NCBI RefSeq assembly: GCF_014172405.1
Contig: NZ_WNXC01000001.1
Span: 496,001 to 560,000 of the forward strand
Reading direction: 5' to 3'
DNA length: 64,000 bases
Origin: Pedobacter gandavensis
GTDB taxonomy: Bacteria; Bacteroidota; Bacteroidia; Sphingobacteriales; Sphingobacteriaceae
Of the stretch, positions 10,676-18,784 are shown in pieces. Position numbers and translations under genes: made by a program. Position 1 is the first letter of the stretch. Each line of letters opens with the position of its first letter. The notes under the pieces were generated by a model. That model did not search any database, was not told the origin of the DNA, and worked only from the letters and a program-made list of their open reading frames with translations.

Positions 10676-11332
10676 TTGAACTCGATCCTTACTAATTCCA
10701 GCCATATCTATGGCGATGAGGTCCTTAAAATATTTGTATCTGTCCTATGCGGCAGTATCCTTGGCTTTGAACGGGAGATCCGTGGGAAATCAGCCGGCTT
10801 TAGGACACTAGCCCTCATTTGTTTTGGTTCCACCATTTTTACGATCTGTTCTTACCTGTTGGGCGTTGATGCGAACCGAGATCGGTTAGCGGCCAACGTG
10901 ATCACCGGAGTCGGTTTTTTAGGTGCCGGCGTCATATTTAGGAATAACATCACCGTTTCCGGGATTACCACTGCGGCTTCAATATGGATTTCTGCCGCAA
11001 TTGGGATGCTGGTGGGCATAGGCGCTTTCGGACTGGCCATAATTTCTATGGTGCTATCCTTGTTTATTCTATATGCAATGGATTACATTCAGTTTTGGAT
11101 CGATTTTCGTTTCCAACATCGGGACTATAAAGTGGTGTTAAATCTGCAATCTCCAGAACTGAGCATCTCCGAGCGGTTGGGGAGCTTAAATCTGAAGTGT
11201 ACAAATATCAAGGTTTTTCGCAATGGCGAGCAATTAATTTGGGAAGCTCAGGTCTCCGGAAGAGGAGATCAGCTCGAGGTTTTTAACGAATGGCTCCTCA
11301 ATCAGCAGTCAATCGCTTCATTTGAATGGTAA
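10676..11332 (+). CDS. MgtC/SapB-family membrane protein
   Basis: 218 residues, read from TTG at 10676; the frame has no ATG before the conserved region, and a stop lies at 10643. The N-terminal part has four to five helices with the family signature GFEREIRGKSAGFRTLAL, then GVGFLGAGVIFR and TTAASIWISAAIGMLVG. The C-terminal 70 residues are a soluble ACT-like extension (NLQSPELSISERLGSLNLK). MgtC-type proteins affect magnesium, pH or F-ATPase homeostasis and survival under Mg limitation in other bacteria; the role here is not known. A DUF2252 gene follows after 30 bp on the same strand, and the two are probably co-transcribed. Confidence 0.88.
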   Translation: MNSILTNSSHIYGDEVLKIFVSVLCGSILGFEREIRGKSAGFRTLALICFGSTIFTICSYLLGVDANRDRLAANVITGVGFLGAGVIFRNNITVSGITTAASIWISAAIGMLVGIGAFGLAIISMVLSLFILYAMDYIQFWIDFRFQHRDYKVVLNLQSPELSISERLGSLNLKCTNIKVFRNGEQLIWEAQVSGRGDQLEVFNEWLLNQQSIASFEW

Positions 11333-11362
11333 TCATAACAATCAAACTTAATTGGGAATACG

Positions 11363-12574
11363 ATGGATAGGGTTGCACAAAGAATAGAAAGATTTAACAG
11401 TGGTTTACTACCAGATATGGTTCAGTTGAAATATAAAGCGATGGCCGAGAGCCCTTTTCGCTTTTTCAGAGGGACCTGTCACCTGTTTTATGAAGATCTC
11501 TCCAAGGTTAAATCCTTTCCTAAATCTCCATTAACCTGGATTTGTGGCGACCTCCATCTGGAGAATTTTGGCAGTTTTAAAGGAACAAACCGCCAGGTTT
11601 ATTTCGATTTAAATGATTTTGATGAAGCCATGCTTGCGCCCTTAAATTGGGAGTTGGCGCGGATACTGTGTAGTATTTACGTCGCCTTTGATACTTTAAA
11701 ACTGAAAAAGAAAAGGGCAGAAGAAATGGCAAAGCTTTTTCTGGAAGTCTATATGGGTAGGTTAAAATCTGGTAAAGCCTATTACATTGATCCCAGAACA
11801 GCCGATGGGGTCGTGCGAACTTTTCTTGATCAGGCCGCTTTAAGAAAAGAAAAGGAACTGATCAAAAAAAATGCGGTTGGAAAAGACAAAGAGTTGCTGA
11901 TTAAAATCAATAACCAAACGCATTTTAAGCTTGAAAAGAAGTTAAAACAAGCGGTGATGCAACATGTTCGGCAATGGCTGGCAAAGACGGAGCTGTTGCG
12001 GAATAAGTATACGGTAAAAGATGCTGTGTTTCGGGTGGCCGGTACCGGAAGTATTGGTTTAAAACGATACATGCTGTTATTGCAAAACAAAAAGAATGCG
12101 GACAAACTGTTGTTTTTAGACCTTAAGGAAGCTGTAGCCTCATCTTTAGCGCCCTTCAATACTGTGATTCAGCCAAAATGGACTTCCGAAGCGGCGCGAA
12201 TCAGTACGGCAAAATATCATATGCAAAATGTATCACCAGCCCTATTGAGTACCACCACTTTTAATGGAGCCGTATTTGTGTTACAGGAGTTGCAGCCGGT
12301 AGCCGATCGGATTAATTTAGCGGGGTTATGTAATCAAATGAAAGAAATTAGCAACGTGATTAAGGATATGGCTGTCCTGACGGCTTCTGCACAATTGCGG
12401 AGCTCCGGGATCCAGGGTTCTTCAATTAATGATGAATTAACAGCTTTTGCCAGTCAGAATAAGGTTGGGGAAGACCTCCTGGATTATGCCAGGAGTTATG
12501 CCGCAGAGGTTAAAAAGGATTATAAAGCATATCTATCAGCGCTCAAGCAACTAGCGGTTCAAAAAGACAGCTAA
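11363..12574 (+). CDS. DUF2252 domain protein (kinase-fold-like)
   Basis: 403 residues. DUF2252 features: RIERFNSGLLPDMVQLKYKAMAESPFRFFRGT at the N-terminus in separate conserved blocks, then CGDLHLENFG (His, Glu and Asn resembling the catalytic loop of aminoglycoside-phosphotransferase folds) and FDLNDFDEA (a DFD-type metal-binding motif). Family members are regarded as kinase-like but have no assigned substrate. It follows the MgtC gene by 30 bp, and its stop codon is one base from the stop of the convergent DUF4142 gene, so no terminator separates them. Confidence 0.85.
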   Translation: MDRVAQRIERFNSGLLPDMVQLKYKAMAESPFRFFRGTCHLFYEDLSKVKSFPKSPLTWICGDLHLENFGSFKGTNRQVYFDLNDFDEAMLAPLNWELARILCSIYVAFDTLKLKKKRAEEMAKLFLEVYMGRLKSGKAYYIDPRTADGVVRTFLDQAALRKEKELIKKNAVGKDKELLIKINNQTHFKLEKKLKQAVMQHVRQWLAKTELLRNKYTVKDAVFRVAGTGSIGLKRYMLLLQNKKNADKLLFLDLKEAVASSLAPFNTVIQPKWTSEAARISTAKYHMQNVSPALLSTTTFNGAVFVLQELQPVADRINLAGLCNQMKEISNVIKDMAVLTASAQLRSSGIQGSSINDELTAFASQNKVGEDLLDYARSYAAEVKKDYKAYLSALKQLAVQKDS

Positions 12575-12575
12575 T

Positions 12576-13100
12576 TTACCGAAGGGACAATGCTTTTTGA
12601 AGTTGCTGCTCTAATAGGGGCAAATTTTTGCTTGCAAAGTTGACGATGGCAGTGTCTGGTGCATTTTGTGCCCCTTTAAAAAGTGAGATGTCTTTTCTGA
12701 TGTCTTCAATCATGATCTTCAGGTAAAGCTTTTGAAAATAATCAACCTCCATGTCCCCGAGTTCTTTAATGCGCTTCTGTTCTTCCATAGGCAGGGTAGT
12801 AGGGAATACGATGGCTTTTGAACTGGCCATGAGTTTCAAGGAGCCATTGATTTTTTCATAATTCCTGACCAGTTGTGAGCCATAGTTTTTTAGCTGTGGT
12901 TGAGTCGCCTTTTCAGCAGCAAGATTTCCTAAAGCGATGGCCTTCATGCCATCGAGTGCTGTCCTTTGGATAAACAGGGCTTCCTGTAAATGTTCATCAA
13001 TGGTTTTGTCTACAGGAACCTTCGGATTTTCGGAAGGACGGCAAGACTGGGTAATCACCATGATGACAGCTATCGTCATTATCAACCTGCCATTCTTCAT
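12576..13100 (-). CDS. DUF4142-containing lipoprotein
   Basis: 174 residues. The N-terminus MKNGRLIMTIAVIMVITQSC ends in a lipobox cysteine, so this is a predicted lipoprotein. The remainder is helical, with the DUF4142 pattern of a ferritin-like four-helix bundle (FIQRTALDGMKAIALGNLAAEKA, LKNYGSQLVRNYEKIN in separate helices, then YFQKLYLKIMIEDIRKDISLF). Function of the family is unknown; members often accompany stress genes. Divergent from the MidA-like methyltransferase. Confidence 0.82.
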   Translation of the reverse strand: MKNGRLIMTIAVIMVITQSCRPSENPKVPVDKTIDEHLQEALFIQRTALDGMKAIALGNLAAEKATQPQLKNYGSQLVRNYEKINGSLKLMASSKAIVFPTTLPMEEQKRIKELGDMEVDYFQKLYLKIMIEDIRKDISLFKGAQNAPDTAIVNFASKNLPLLEQQLQKALSLR

Positions 13101-13168
13101 GTTTTGAGCTTTGCTAAATAAACAATGCTTGCGCCGAACTGTTTTATAACGTTATTATCTATATAAAG

Positions 13169-14254
13169 ATGTCTGGACTTCACACTTTGATCAAGAACAA
13201 AATAAGTAGAAATGGGGCAATTTCTTTCTGTGATTATATGGAAATGTGCCTTTACCATCCCAAATTCGGTTATTACAATACGGAAGGGATGAAAATTGGC
13301 AAGCAAGGTGACTACTATACCAGTGCCTATTTGAGTACCGCATTTGGGGCAATGATTGCAAAAAGAATGCTGGAAATCTGGCTAAAATTAGGTAAAGGGC
13401 CATTTACCATCGTTGAGTACGGTGCCGGCACAGGTAAATTAGCAGCAGATATTCTTGCTGCACTTCAAGCTCACCCAGAGCTGTACGAACAACTGCGCTA
13501 TTGTATTATTGAAAGAAGCCCAATGATGGTGAGCCTGGAAAAAGAAAGGCTTCAGGAAAAGGTAGAATGGCATAATGATATTGCTGAGATCAAAGGAATT
13601 CGGGGCTGCGTGTTGTCAAATGAGTTGCTGGATAATTTCTCCGTTCACCGTGTCATCATGCAGGAACAACTCATGGAAGTCTTTGTAGATCATTGTCATG
13701 GATTCAAGGAGGTATTAAGGCCTGCTTCCCCAGCCTTAACCGATTACTTTTCCTCCTTAAACATTGTGCTCCCTAAAGACTTCCAAACGGAGATTAATCT
13801 TCAGGCGATTTCCTGGATTAAAGAGGTCGCGATGTCGATGACTCAGGGCTATGTGATGACGATTGATTACGGTGATCGAAGTCCGGAGATATATAAAAGC
13901 AGTAGGTCTGCAGGAACTTTATGTTGTTATAGAAACCATACGGTTAATGATGATTATTATGCTTTTATCGGCGAGCAAGACATTACGGCCCATGTTAACT
14001 TCTCTGCTTTAAGTTACTGGGGACAAAAATACGGCTTAAATGAAGTTGTGCTGACCAGTCAGGGAGAATTTTTGCTTCAAATGGGATTTAACAATTGGGT
14101 GATGAATGCTTTTTCTCAGGAAAAAGACGTGGCCACGGCAGCGCAAAAAATTGCGATGCTCAGACATGCATTGGTTATGGATATGGGCTGCAAATTTAAA
14201 ATGCTCTTCCAGGAAAAAGGGATGGAAGGGCTTGATCTTGCAAGGGAATCCTAA
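13169..14254 (+). CDS. SAM-dependent methyltransferase, NDUFAF7/MidA family
   Basis: 361 residues of the COG1565 family. Conserved N-terminus: ISFCDYMEMCLYHPKFGYY, then GKQGDYYTSAYLSTAFGAM. The SAM-binding glycine motif is VEYGAGTGKLAADIL, followed by YCIIERSPMM and a family-specific SNELLDNFSVHRV. Human NDUFAF7 methylates an arginine of a complex I subunit; bacterial members probably modify a protein too, but the target is not established. The gene ends tail to tail with the MDR oxidoreductase, their stop codons overlapping by 4 bp. Confidence 0.9.
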   Translation: MSGLHTLIKNKISRNGAISFCDYMEMCLYHPKFGYYNTEGMKIGKQGDYYTSAYLSTAFGAMIAKRMLEIWLKLGKGPFTIVEYGAGTGKLAADILAALQAHPELYEQLRYCIIERSPMMVSLEKERLQEKVEWHNDIAEIKGIRGCVLSNELLDNFSVHRVIMQEQLMEVFVDHCHGFKEVLRPASPALTDYFSSLNIVLPKDFQTEINLQAISWIKEVAMSMTQGYVMTIDYGDRSPEIYKSSRSAGTLCCYRNHTVNDDYYAFIGEQDITAHVNFSALSYWGQKYGLNEVVLTSQGEFLLQMGFNNWVMNAFSQEKDVATAAQKIAMLRHALVMDMGCKFKMLFQEKGMEGLDLARES

Positions 14255-15168
14255 AAATTCAATACAATTTTGCCATTTAAACCTCCTTTAGAAACCAAAT
14301 CCTGTGCTGCCGCAGCTTCCTCAATTTTCATCACTTTGGCAACTTGAACCTTAATTTTATTGGAGTCTACCAGCCTTTTTCCAAAATCCAGCTTCTTATG
14401 ATCTCCTACGGAACTGATAAATTGCGCATTGATCTGATGTTTTGCGGCCAGTTCATCGGAAGTTGGCATGACAATACTCAATAGTCTGCCTCCTTTTTTA
14501 ACTAAAGGGTAAGATTTTAACTGCGTTTCTCCACCCACCAAATCAACGACCGTGTCCAGGTCTTTGACCAGTTTGCTAAAGTCTTGTGATTTGTAGTCGA
14601 TCACTTCATCGGCAGCCAAAGATTTGATCAGATCCAGTCCAGTCCCAGACGCAGTAGCAATCACATAAGCGCCCAATGCTTTTGCCATTTGTAAAATGAT
14701 TGCACCTACACCGCCTGCCGCACCGTGGATTAATACCCTTTCTCCGGGCTGTAAATGCCCGGTTTCTACCAATACACTATAAGCGGTATTTAATGGGACA
14801 GCCAGCGCTGCAGCCTCATTCATGCTCAGATGATCCGGGATCAGCGAAACCGTTGCTTCGTTAATACAGACATATTCCGCATAAGTGCCATGGGAAGCTG
14901 TAGCGAAAACCAAGTCACCAACTTTAATCCGGGTTACTGCTGAACCTACCGCTTCCACCATTCCCGAAGCGTCAGTGCCAGGAATATGAGGGAAAGTGAT
15001 GGGGAAAAAGGCCTTCATCGCTCCGGATCTGTTCTTGATGTCAAAAGGGTTAATGGTCACAGCCACAACTTTAATCAGCACTTCATGTGCTTTTGGGACC
15101 GGTATCGCGATTTCTTTTAGTTGTAATACCGAGGAGTCACCATAGGAGTTGAATTCAATAGCTTTCAT
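14251..15168 (-). CDS. MDR-family NAD(P)-dependent oxidoreductase (quinone reductase-like)
   Basis: 305 residues, a medium-chain dehydrogenase/reductase without the structural or catalytic zinc cysteines, so of the zinc-independent quinone oxidoreductase/enoyl reductase type. The N-terminal GroES-like domain reads MKAIEFNSYGDSSVLQLKEI and later HIPGTDASGMVEAVG. The Rossmann motif is GAAGGVGAIILQMAKALGA. It is likely a cytosolic NADPH-dependent reductase of quinones or alpha,beta-unsaturated carbonyls. Convergent with the methyltransferase gene and divergent from the DUF1080 gene. Confidence 0.9.
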   Translation of the reverse strand: MKAIEFNSYGDSSVLQLKEIAIPVPKAHEVLIKVVAVTINPFDIKNRSGAMKAFFPITFPHIPGTDASGMVEAVGSAVTRIKVGDLVFATASHGTYAEYVCINEATVSLIPDHLSMNEAAALAVPLNTAYSVLVETGHLQPGERVLIHGAAGGVGAIILQMAKALGAYVIATASGTGLDLIKSLAADEVIDYKSQDFSKLVKDLDTVVDLVGGETQLKSYPLVKKGGRLLSIVMPTSDELAAKHQINAQFISSVGDHKKLDFGKRLVDSNKIKVQVAKVMKIEEAAAAQDLVSKGGLNGKIVLNF

Positions 15169-15261
15169 AAGGGTTTAATTAAGGCTTTTACAAAATACGA
15201 ATTAATCCTTATCTTACCCGCAAGAACCTTAATTAATCAACCTAAACCTAATTTCGTTACT

Positions 15262-16239
15262 ATGAACAAGAAACTTTTTGCAATGGCGGTTACCGGCTTA
15301 CTCAGCTTTGGATCTGCTGATGCGCTTTTTGCAGCTCCAACCTTCACAAATATCAATGCAGTACAAGATATACCGGGTAAAGATCTGATTGGACGTTGGG
15401 ACATTACCGTTGAGGAAAACGGAAAGTCTTTGCCGTCTTGGCTAGAGGTTAAATTATCTGGTAACCGCATCTTAGTTGGCTACTTCGTAGGATCTTCCGG
15501 AAGTGCTCGCCCAATCTCAAGGGTAAATTTTGACAATGGTAAATTTAGCTTTAAGATCCCACCACAATGGGAAAGCGGTGATCAGGATTTTGTGATCGAA
15601 GGAGAACTGAAAGGTTCGGTAATTGAAGGAACAATGCTGACCAGTGAAGGTAAAAAATACAATTGGAAAGGAGTGAAGGCTCCCTATCTGAAAAGAACAA
15701 GTCCGGTAGTATGGGCAAAGCCGATTGAATTATTCAATGGAAAAGACCTGACAGGTTGGAAAGCTTTAGGGAAAAATCAATGGGTAGTGAAAGATGGTGT
15801 ACTGAGCAGTCCACATTCTGGCGCCAACTTAATCTCCGATCAGAAATTCGAAGATTTTAAATTACATGTAGAGTTTAAATATCAGAAAGGTAGCAATAGC
15901 GGTGTGTATTTAAGAGGTCGTTATGAGGTGCAGATTGAAGACAGTCCGAAAGAAGCACATCCTTCGAGCGTGTACTACAGCGGTGTCTACGGCTTTTTGC
16001 CACCAAGCGAAATTGCAGCCCTTGGACCAGATAAATGGCAAACGTATGATATCACTTTAGTCGGTAGAATGGTTACTGTAGTTGCAAATGGCAAAACAGT
16101 GATCAGTAACCAGGAGATTCCTGGGATTACCGGCGGTGCATTAGACAGTAACGAGGGAGAACCAGGACCAATCTATTTTCAGGGAGATCATGGACCTATC
16201 GAATTCAGAAAAATTGTGATTACACCTGCTAAAAAGTAA
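15262..16239 (+). CDS. Secreted DUF1080 (3-keto-disaccharide hydrolase-like) protein
   Basis: 325 residues with a signal peptide ending at LFAA-PTFT (about residue 25). Residues about 35-140 form a beta-rich domain (GRWDITVEENGKSLPSWLEV). The C-terminal DUF1080 jelly-roll starts with ELFNGKDLTGWKALG (about 155) and includes FKYQKGSNSGVYLRGRYEVQ and the terminal GPIYFQGDHGPIEFRKI. DUF1080 proteins have been linked to hydrolysis of 3-keto-glycosides and are widespread in Bacteroidota. A Gfo/Idh/MocA oxidoreductase two genes downstream fits such a pathway. Located in the periplasm or outside the cell by the signal peptide. The exact substrate is unknown. Confidence 0.87.
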   Translation: MNKKLFAMAVTGLLSFGSADALFAAPTFTNINAVQDIPGKDLIGRWDITVEENGKSLPSWLEVKLSGNRILVGYFVGSSGSARPISRVNFDNGKFSFKIPPQWESGDQDFVIEGELKGSVIEGTMLTSEGKKYNWKGVKAPYLKRTSPVVWAKPIELFNGKDLTGWKALGKNQWVVKDGVLSSPHSGANLISDQKFEDFKLHVEFKYQKGSNSGVYLRGRYEVQIEDSPKEAHPSSVYYSGVYGFLPPSEIAALGPDKWQTYDITLVGRMVTVVANGKTVISNQEIPGITGGALDSNEGEPGPIYFQGDHGPIEFRKIVITPAKK

Positions 16240-16246
16240 AAAATAC

Positions 16247-16290
16247 GGGTATCGGTTTCAAATGATTGATGATTTTGATAACCGATACCC
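16247..16290 (+). terminator. Hairpin after DUF1080 gene
   Basis: An 11-bp perfect stem (16247-16257 with 16280-16290) encloses a second short inverted repeat. It lies 7 bp after the stop codon. There is no T run, so it may be an RNA-stabilising hairpin rather than a true terminator. Confidence 0.4.
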
Positions 16291-16325
16291 TGTTATATGC
16301 GATAAGGAATTAGCCGATTACATTT

Positions 16326-17159
16326 ATGTACAGATTTACACTCGAACTGTTATTTCAGATCATAGGGATTGGTTCCGCTTCTGGTCTATTATTAAAAAAT
16401 GACCAGTTGAACATCATCAGCGACAATGGGACTTATCTCTACGCTTATGAAATGAAAACCTCGCATTTGTCTCGTCAGCCTTTAACCGCTCATCCCGCGG
16501 AAAACATAGCGAAAAAACTAAAGCCTGATTTTGAAGCAATAACAAGCTATGGAAATGTGATCTATCTATTTGGCTCTGGTTCCAGAGAAAATAGAACACA
16601 AATGGTTAAGCTAGATGCAGCAACAAAAAAAGTGATTGAGACGCGCAATATTTCTGCGCTGTATAAAAAAATGCAGGGGATAGCCCGGATCAATTCCGAT
16701 AATTTTAATATTGAAGGCGTAGTCTTTACAGGTTCGGATTGGTATTTCTTTAATCGGGGTAATGGCGGTGCAGGGAAAAACGGCTTTTTTAAGGTAACCG
16801 GTGCCAGTCTTTCTAAACCTTCGAAAATCAGCTTTAAGGAAATACAGCTGCCAGAAATTAAAGGGGTTTCCTGTGGTTTTACAGATGCAATTGAAGTAGA
16901 TGGAAAGCTTTACTTTTTAGCAGCTGCAGAGGACAGTAATTCTACCTATCAGGATGGCGCTGTCTTCGGCACCTTGATTGGCTGCATCGACATCGAGAAA
17001 ATGACGCTGGACTTTACACAGCAAATCACCGATCAACATAAATTTGAAGGGATTACCTTAAAACATAAAACCGCTGGGCTACTCAGTTTTCTTTTATGTG
17101 AAGACAATGATTCGGAGCTGTTAAAATCCGACATTTATGAATTGAAGCTGAATCGATAA
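16326..17159 (+). CDS. Hypothetical protein, beta-propeller-like (DUF6929-like)
   Basis: 277 residues. It has repeated short strand patterns with polar turns (DNGTYLYAYEM, YGNVIYLFGSGS, SDWYFFNRGNG, DGKLYFLAAAED) typical of a small beta-propeller. Conserved-looking acidic and glycine motifs include NIEGVVF, GVSCGFTDAIEV and HKFEGITL. I believe it belongs to the Bacteroidota family DUF6929, but I cannot verify this. The N-terminus is mildly hydrophobic without a clear cleavage site, so location is uncertain. It is 9 bp upstream of the Gfo/Idh oxidoreductase and almost certainly in one operon with it, perhaps supplying a sugar-handling partner. Confidence 0.6.
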   Translation: MYRFTLELLFQIIGIGSASGLLLKNDQLNIISDNGTYLYAYEMKTSHLSRQPLTAHPAENIAKKLKPDFEAITSYGNVIYLFGSGSRENRTQMVKLDAATKKVIETRNISALYKKMQGIARINSDNFNIEGVVFTGSDWYFFNRGNGGAGKNGFFKVTGASLSKPSKISFKEIQLPEIKGVSCGFTDAIEVDGKLYFLAAAEDSNSTYQDGAVFGTLIGCIDIEKMTLDFTQQITDQHKFEGITLKHKTAGLLSFLLCEDNDSELLKSDIYELKLNR

Positions 17160-17168
17160 TCAAGAAAA

Positions 17169-18146
17169 ATGAAAAGTATTAACTGGGGAATGATCGGTTG
17201 CGGAGACGTAACAGAAGTTAAAAGCGGACCTGCTTTTAACAAGGTGCCAAATTCATCATTGGTAGCTGTGATGCGTAGAGATGCCGAGAAAGCAGAGGAC
17301 TATGCAAAACGTCATGGCGTGCCAAAATGGTACGACGATGCACAACAACTTATCGATGACCCAGAAGTAAATGCCATCTATATTGCCACGCCACCGGCCC
17401 AGCATGAAGTTTATGCTTTAATGGCTTTTGCAGCAGGTAAACCTGTCTATGTGGAGAAGCCGATGACGCTAAATGCAGCTTCAGCCATTAGAATGAAGGA
17501 TGCAGCTTTAAATACAGGTGTCAAATTGAGCATTGCACATTACAGACGTGCCCAGCCCATGTTTTTAAAGATTAAGTCTTTATTGGAGGATGAGGAAATC
17601 GGAGCAATAAGGTTGGTGCAACTTAAAATGCTGCAACCAGAGGATTCCAATCAGATCGCAAATTCTGCAACCAACTGGAGATTAGATCCTGCAATTTCTG
17701 GTGGCGGCTTATTCCATGACCTTGCTCCGCATCAGCTAGACCTCCTGGTTTTCTTTTTTGGGGAATGGATTTATGCCTCTGGTCTATCCACCAATCAATC
17801 TGGAACGGGGCTAGTCGATGATCTGGTGACCGGTCAGGTCTGGTTCAAAAGTGGAACTATATTTAATGGAACCTGGTGTTTTACCGTTTCCGAGCAGGAT
17901 AAAACAGATTTATGCGAGATCATTGGAACAACAGGGAAAATCAGCTTCCCGGTATTTGGACATCAAATGACGCTGACGAAAGGTGGCGTAGCTAAAGTGT
18001 ATGACTTTAGCCCTTTAGCACACGTACAACAGCCAATGATCGAGAAGGTAACGGCTTATTTTTTAGGGCAGACAGAAAACCCATGCTCCGCAGATGAAGC
18101 AATATTGTCTATGCAACTCATGGATCGCTTTACAGCGAAATCTTAA
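17169..18146 (+). CDS. Gfo/Idh/MocA-family oxidoreductase
   Basis: 325 residues. The N-terminal Rossmann domain begins [17 protein letters not shown]. The family motif VEKPM (EKP, about residue 98) holds the catalytic lysine, and the C-terminal substrate domain has [13 protein letters not shown] with a likely active-site His. These enzymes oxidise or reduce hydroxyls of sugars, inositols or their derivatives with NAD(P). There is no signal peptide or Tat motif, so it should act in the cytoplasm. Operonic with the 277-residue protein 9 bp upstream. Its stop codon overlaps that of the convergent tatA by 4 bp. Confidence 0.9.
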   Translation: MKSINWGMIGCGDVTEVKSGPAFNKVPNSSLVAVMRRDAEKAEDYAKRHGVPKWYDDAQQLIDDPEVNAIYIATPPAQHEVYALMAFAAGKPVYVEKPMTLNAASAIRMKDAALNTGVKLSIAHYRRAQPMFLKIKSLLEDEEIGAIRLVQLKMLQPEDSNQIANSATNWRLDPAISGGGLFHDLAPHQLDLLVFFFGEWIYASGLSTNQSGTGLVDDLVTGQVWFKSGTIFNGTWCFTVSEQDKTDLCEIIGTTGKISFPVFGHQMTLTKGGVAKVYDFSPLAHVQQPMIEKVTAYFLGQTENPCSADEAILSMQLMDRFTAKS

Positions 18147-18325
18147 CGCTTATCTGTTTCTGACTGGTCTAAACCGTCTTTTCCATCTTTAAATTCACGG
18201 ATTCCTTTCCCTAATCCACCCAACAACTCGGGGATTTTTTTACCACCAAATAGGAGGAGGACCACAACCAGGATAATCAGGACTTCTTGCGTACCTAAAG
18301 CGGCAAGTAAAGGAGTGTGTAACAT
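18143..18325 (-). CDS. tatA: Sec-independent translocase TatA/E (short copy)
   Basis: 60 residues. N-terminal transmembrane helix ([14 protein letters not shown]) followed directly by the hinge FGGKKIPEL and an amphipathic helix ([15 protein letters not shown]), the complete TatA signature, then a short charged tail. It would form the protein-conducting assembly for twin-arginine substrates in the inner membrane. It follows a second tatA by 32 bp. No tatC is in the window. Candidate Tat substrates in the window are the two TldD proteins. Confidence 0.93.
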   Translation of the reverse strand: MLHTPLLAALGTQEVLIILVVVLLLFGGKKIPELLGGLGKGIREFKDGKDGLDQSETDKR

Positions 18326-18357
18326 CGTTTCTTTATTTTATGATTTGTGTGTGAAAA

Positions 18358-18639
18358 TTAGCGTTGTTCTGAAAACTCTTGATGCGCAGACGCTTGTTGA
18401 GCTTCTTCTTTAAATGCTGCTGGCGTTTCTTTGACGATTTCCTCTTCTACACCAGCAAGGTTGATGTTTCTATGGATCTCTCTTTTGACACCTTCTGAGG
18501 CATCTTTAAATTCCCGGATACCTCTGCCCAATCCCTTTGCCAGTTCAGGGAGCTTTTTGCCGCCAAATAATAACAGGACTACAACCAGGATGAGCATGAT
18601 TTCCCCACCGCCCATGTTTAAGAATTCTAATAATACCAT
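18358..18639 (-). CDS. tatA: Sec-independent translocase TatA (long copy)
   Basis: 93 residues. Transmembrane helix ([13 protein letters not shown]), hinge FGGKKLPEL and amphipathic helix [14 protein letters not shown] match the downstream copy almost residue for residue, so this is a tandem duplication. It has a longer, Glu/Gln/Ala-rich tail of about 45 residues, unlike the neighbour. It is the first gene of the pair, preceded by a -7 box at 18662-18669. Confidence 0.93.
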   Translation of the reverse strand: MVLLEFLNMGGGEIMLILVVVLLLFGGKKLPELAKGLGRGIREFKDASEGVKREIHRNINLAGVEEEIVKETPAAFKEEAQQASAHQEFSEQR

Positions 18640-18661
18640 GTTCTATATTTAAAGGTTTTAG

Positions 18662-18669
18662 CAAAGCTA
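18662..18669 (-). promoter_or_regulatory. -7 box for the tatA pair
   Basis: On the minus strand this reads TAGCTTTG, an exact TAnnTTTG match. Transcription would start about 7 bp further, near 18655, giving a short leader of about 16 nt before the ATG at 18639. No good -33 element is seen. Confidence 0.45.
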
Positions 18670-18784
18670 ATTGCAAGAGATTAAACTGGGATTAAAACGA
18701 AATTAAAAATGCTTGTTAATTTTTCGGTTGCTCCTTAATTCAGGTTGACGTTATTTTGTAGTATAGAAACGAGGAAATAATATC

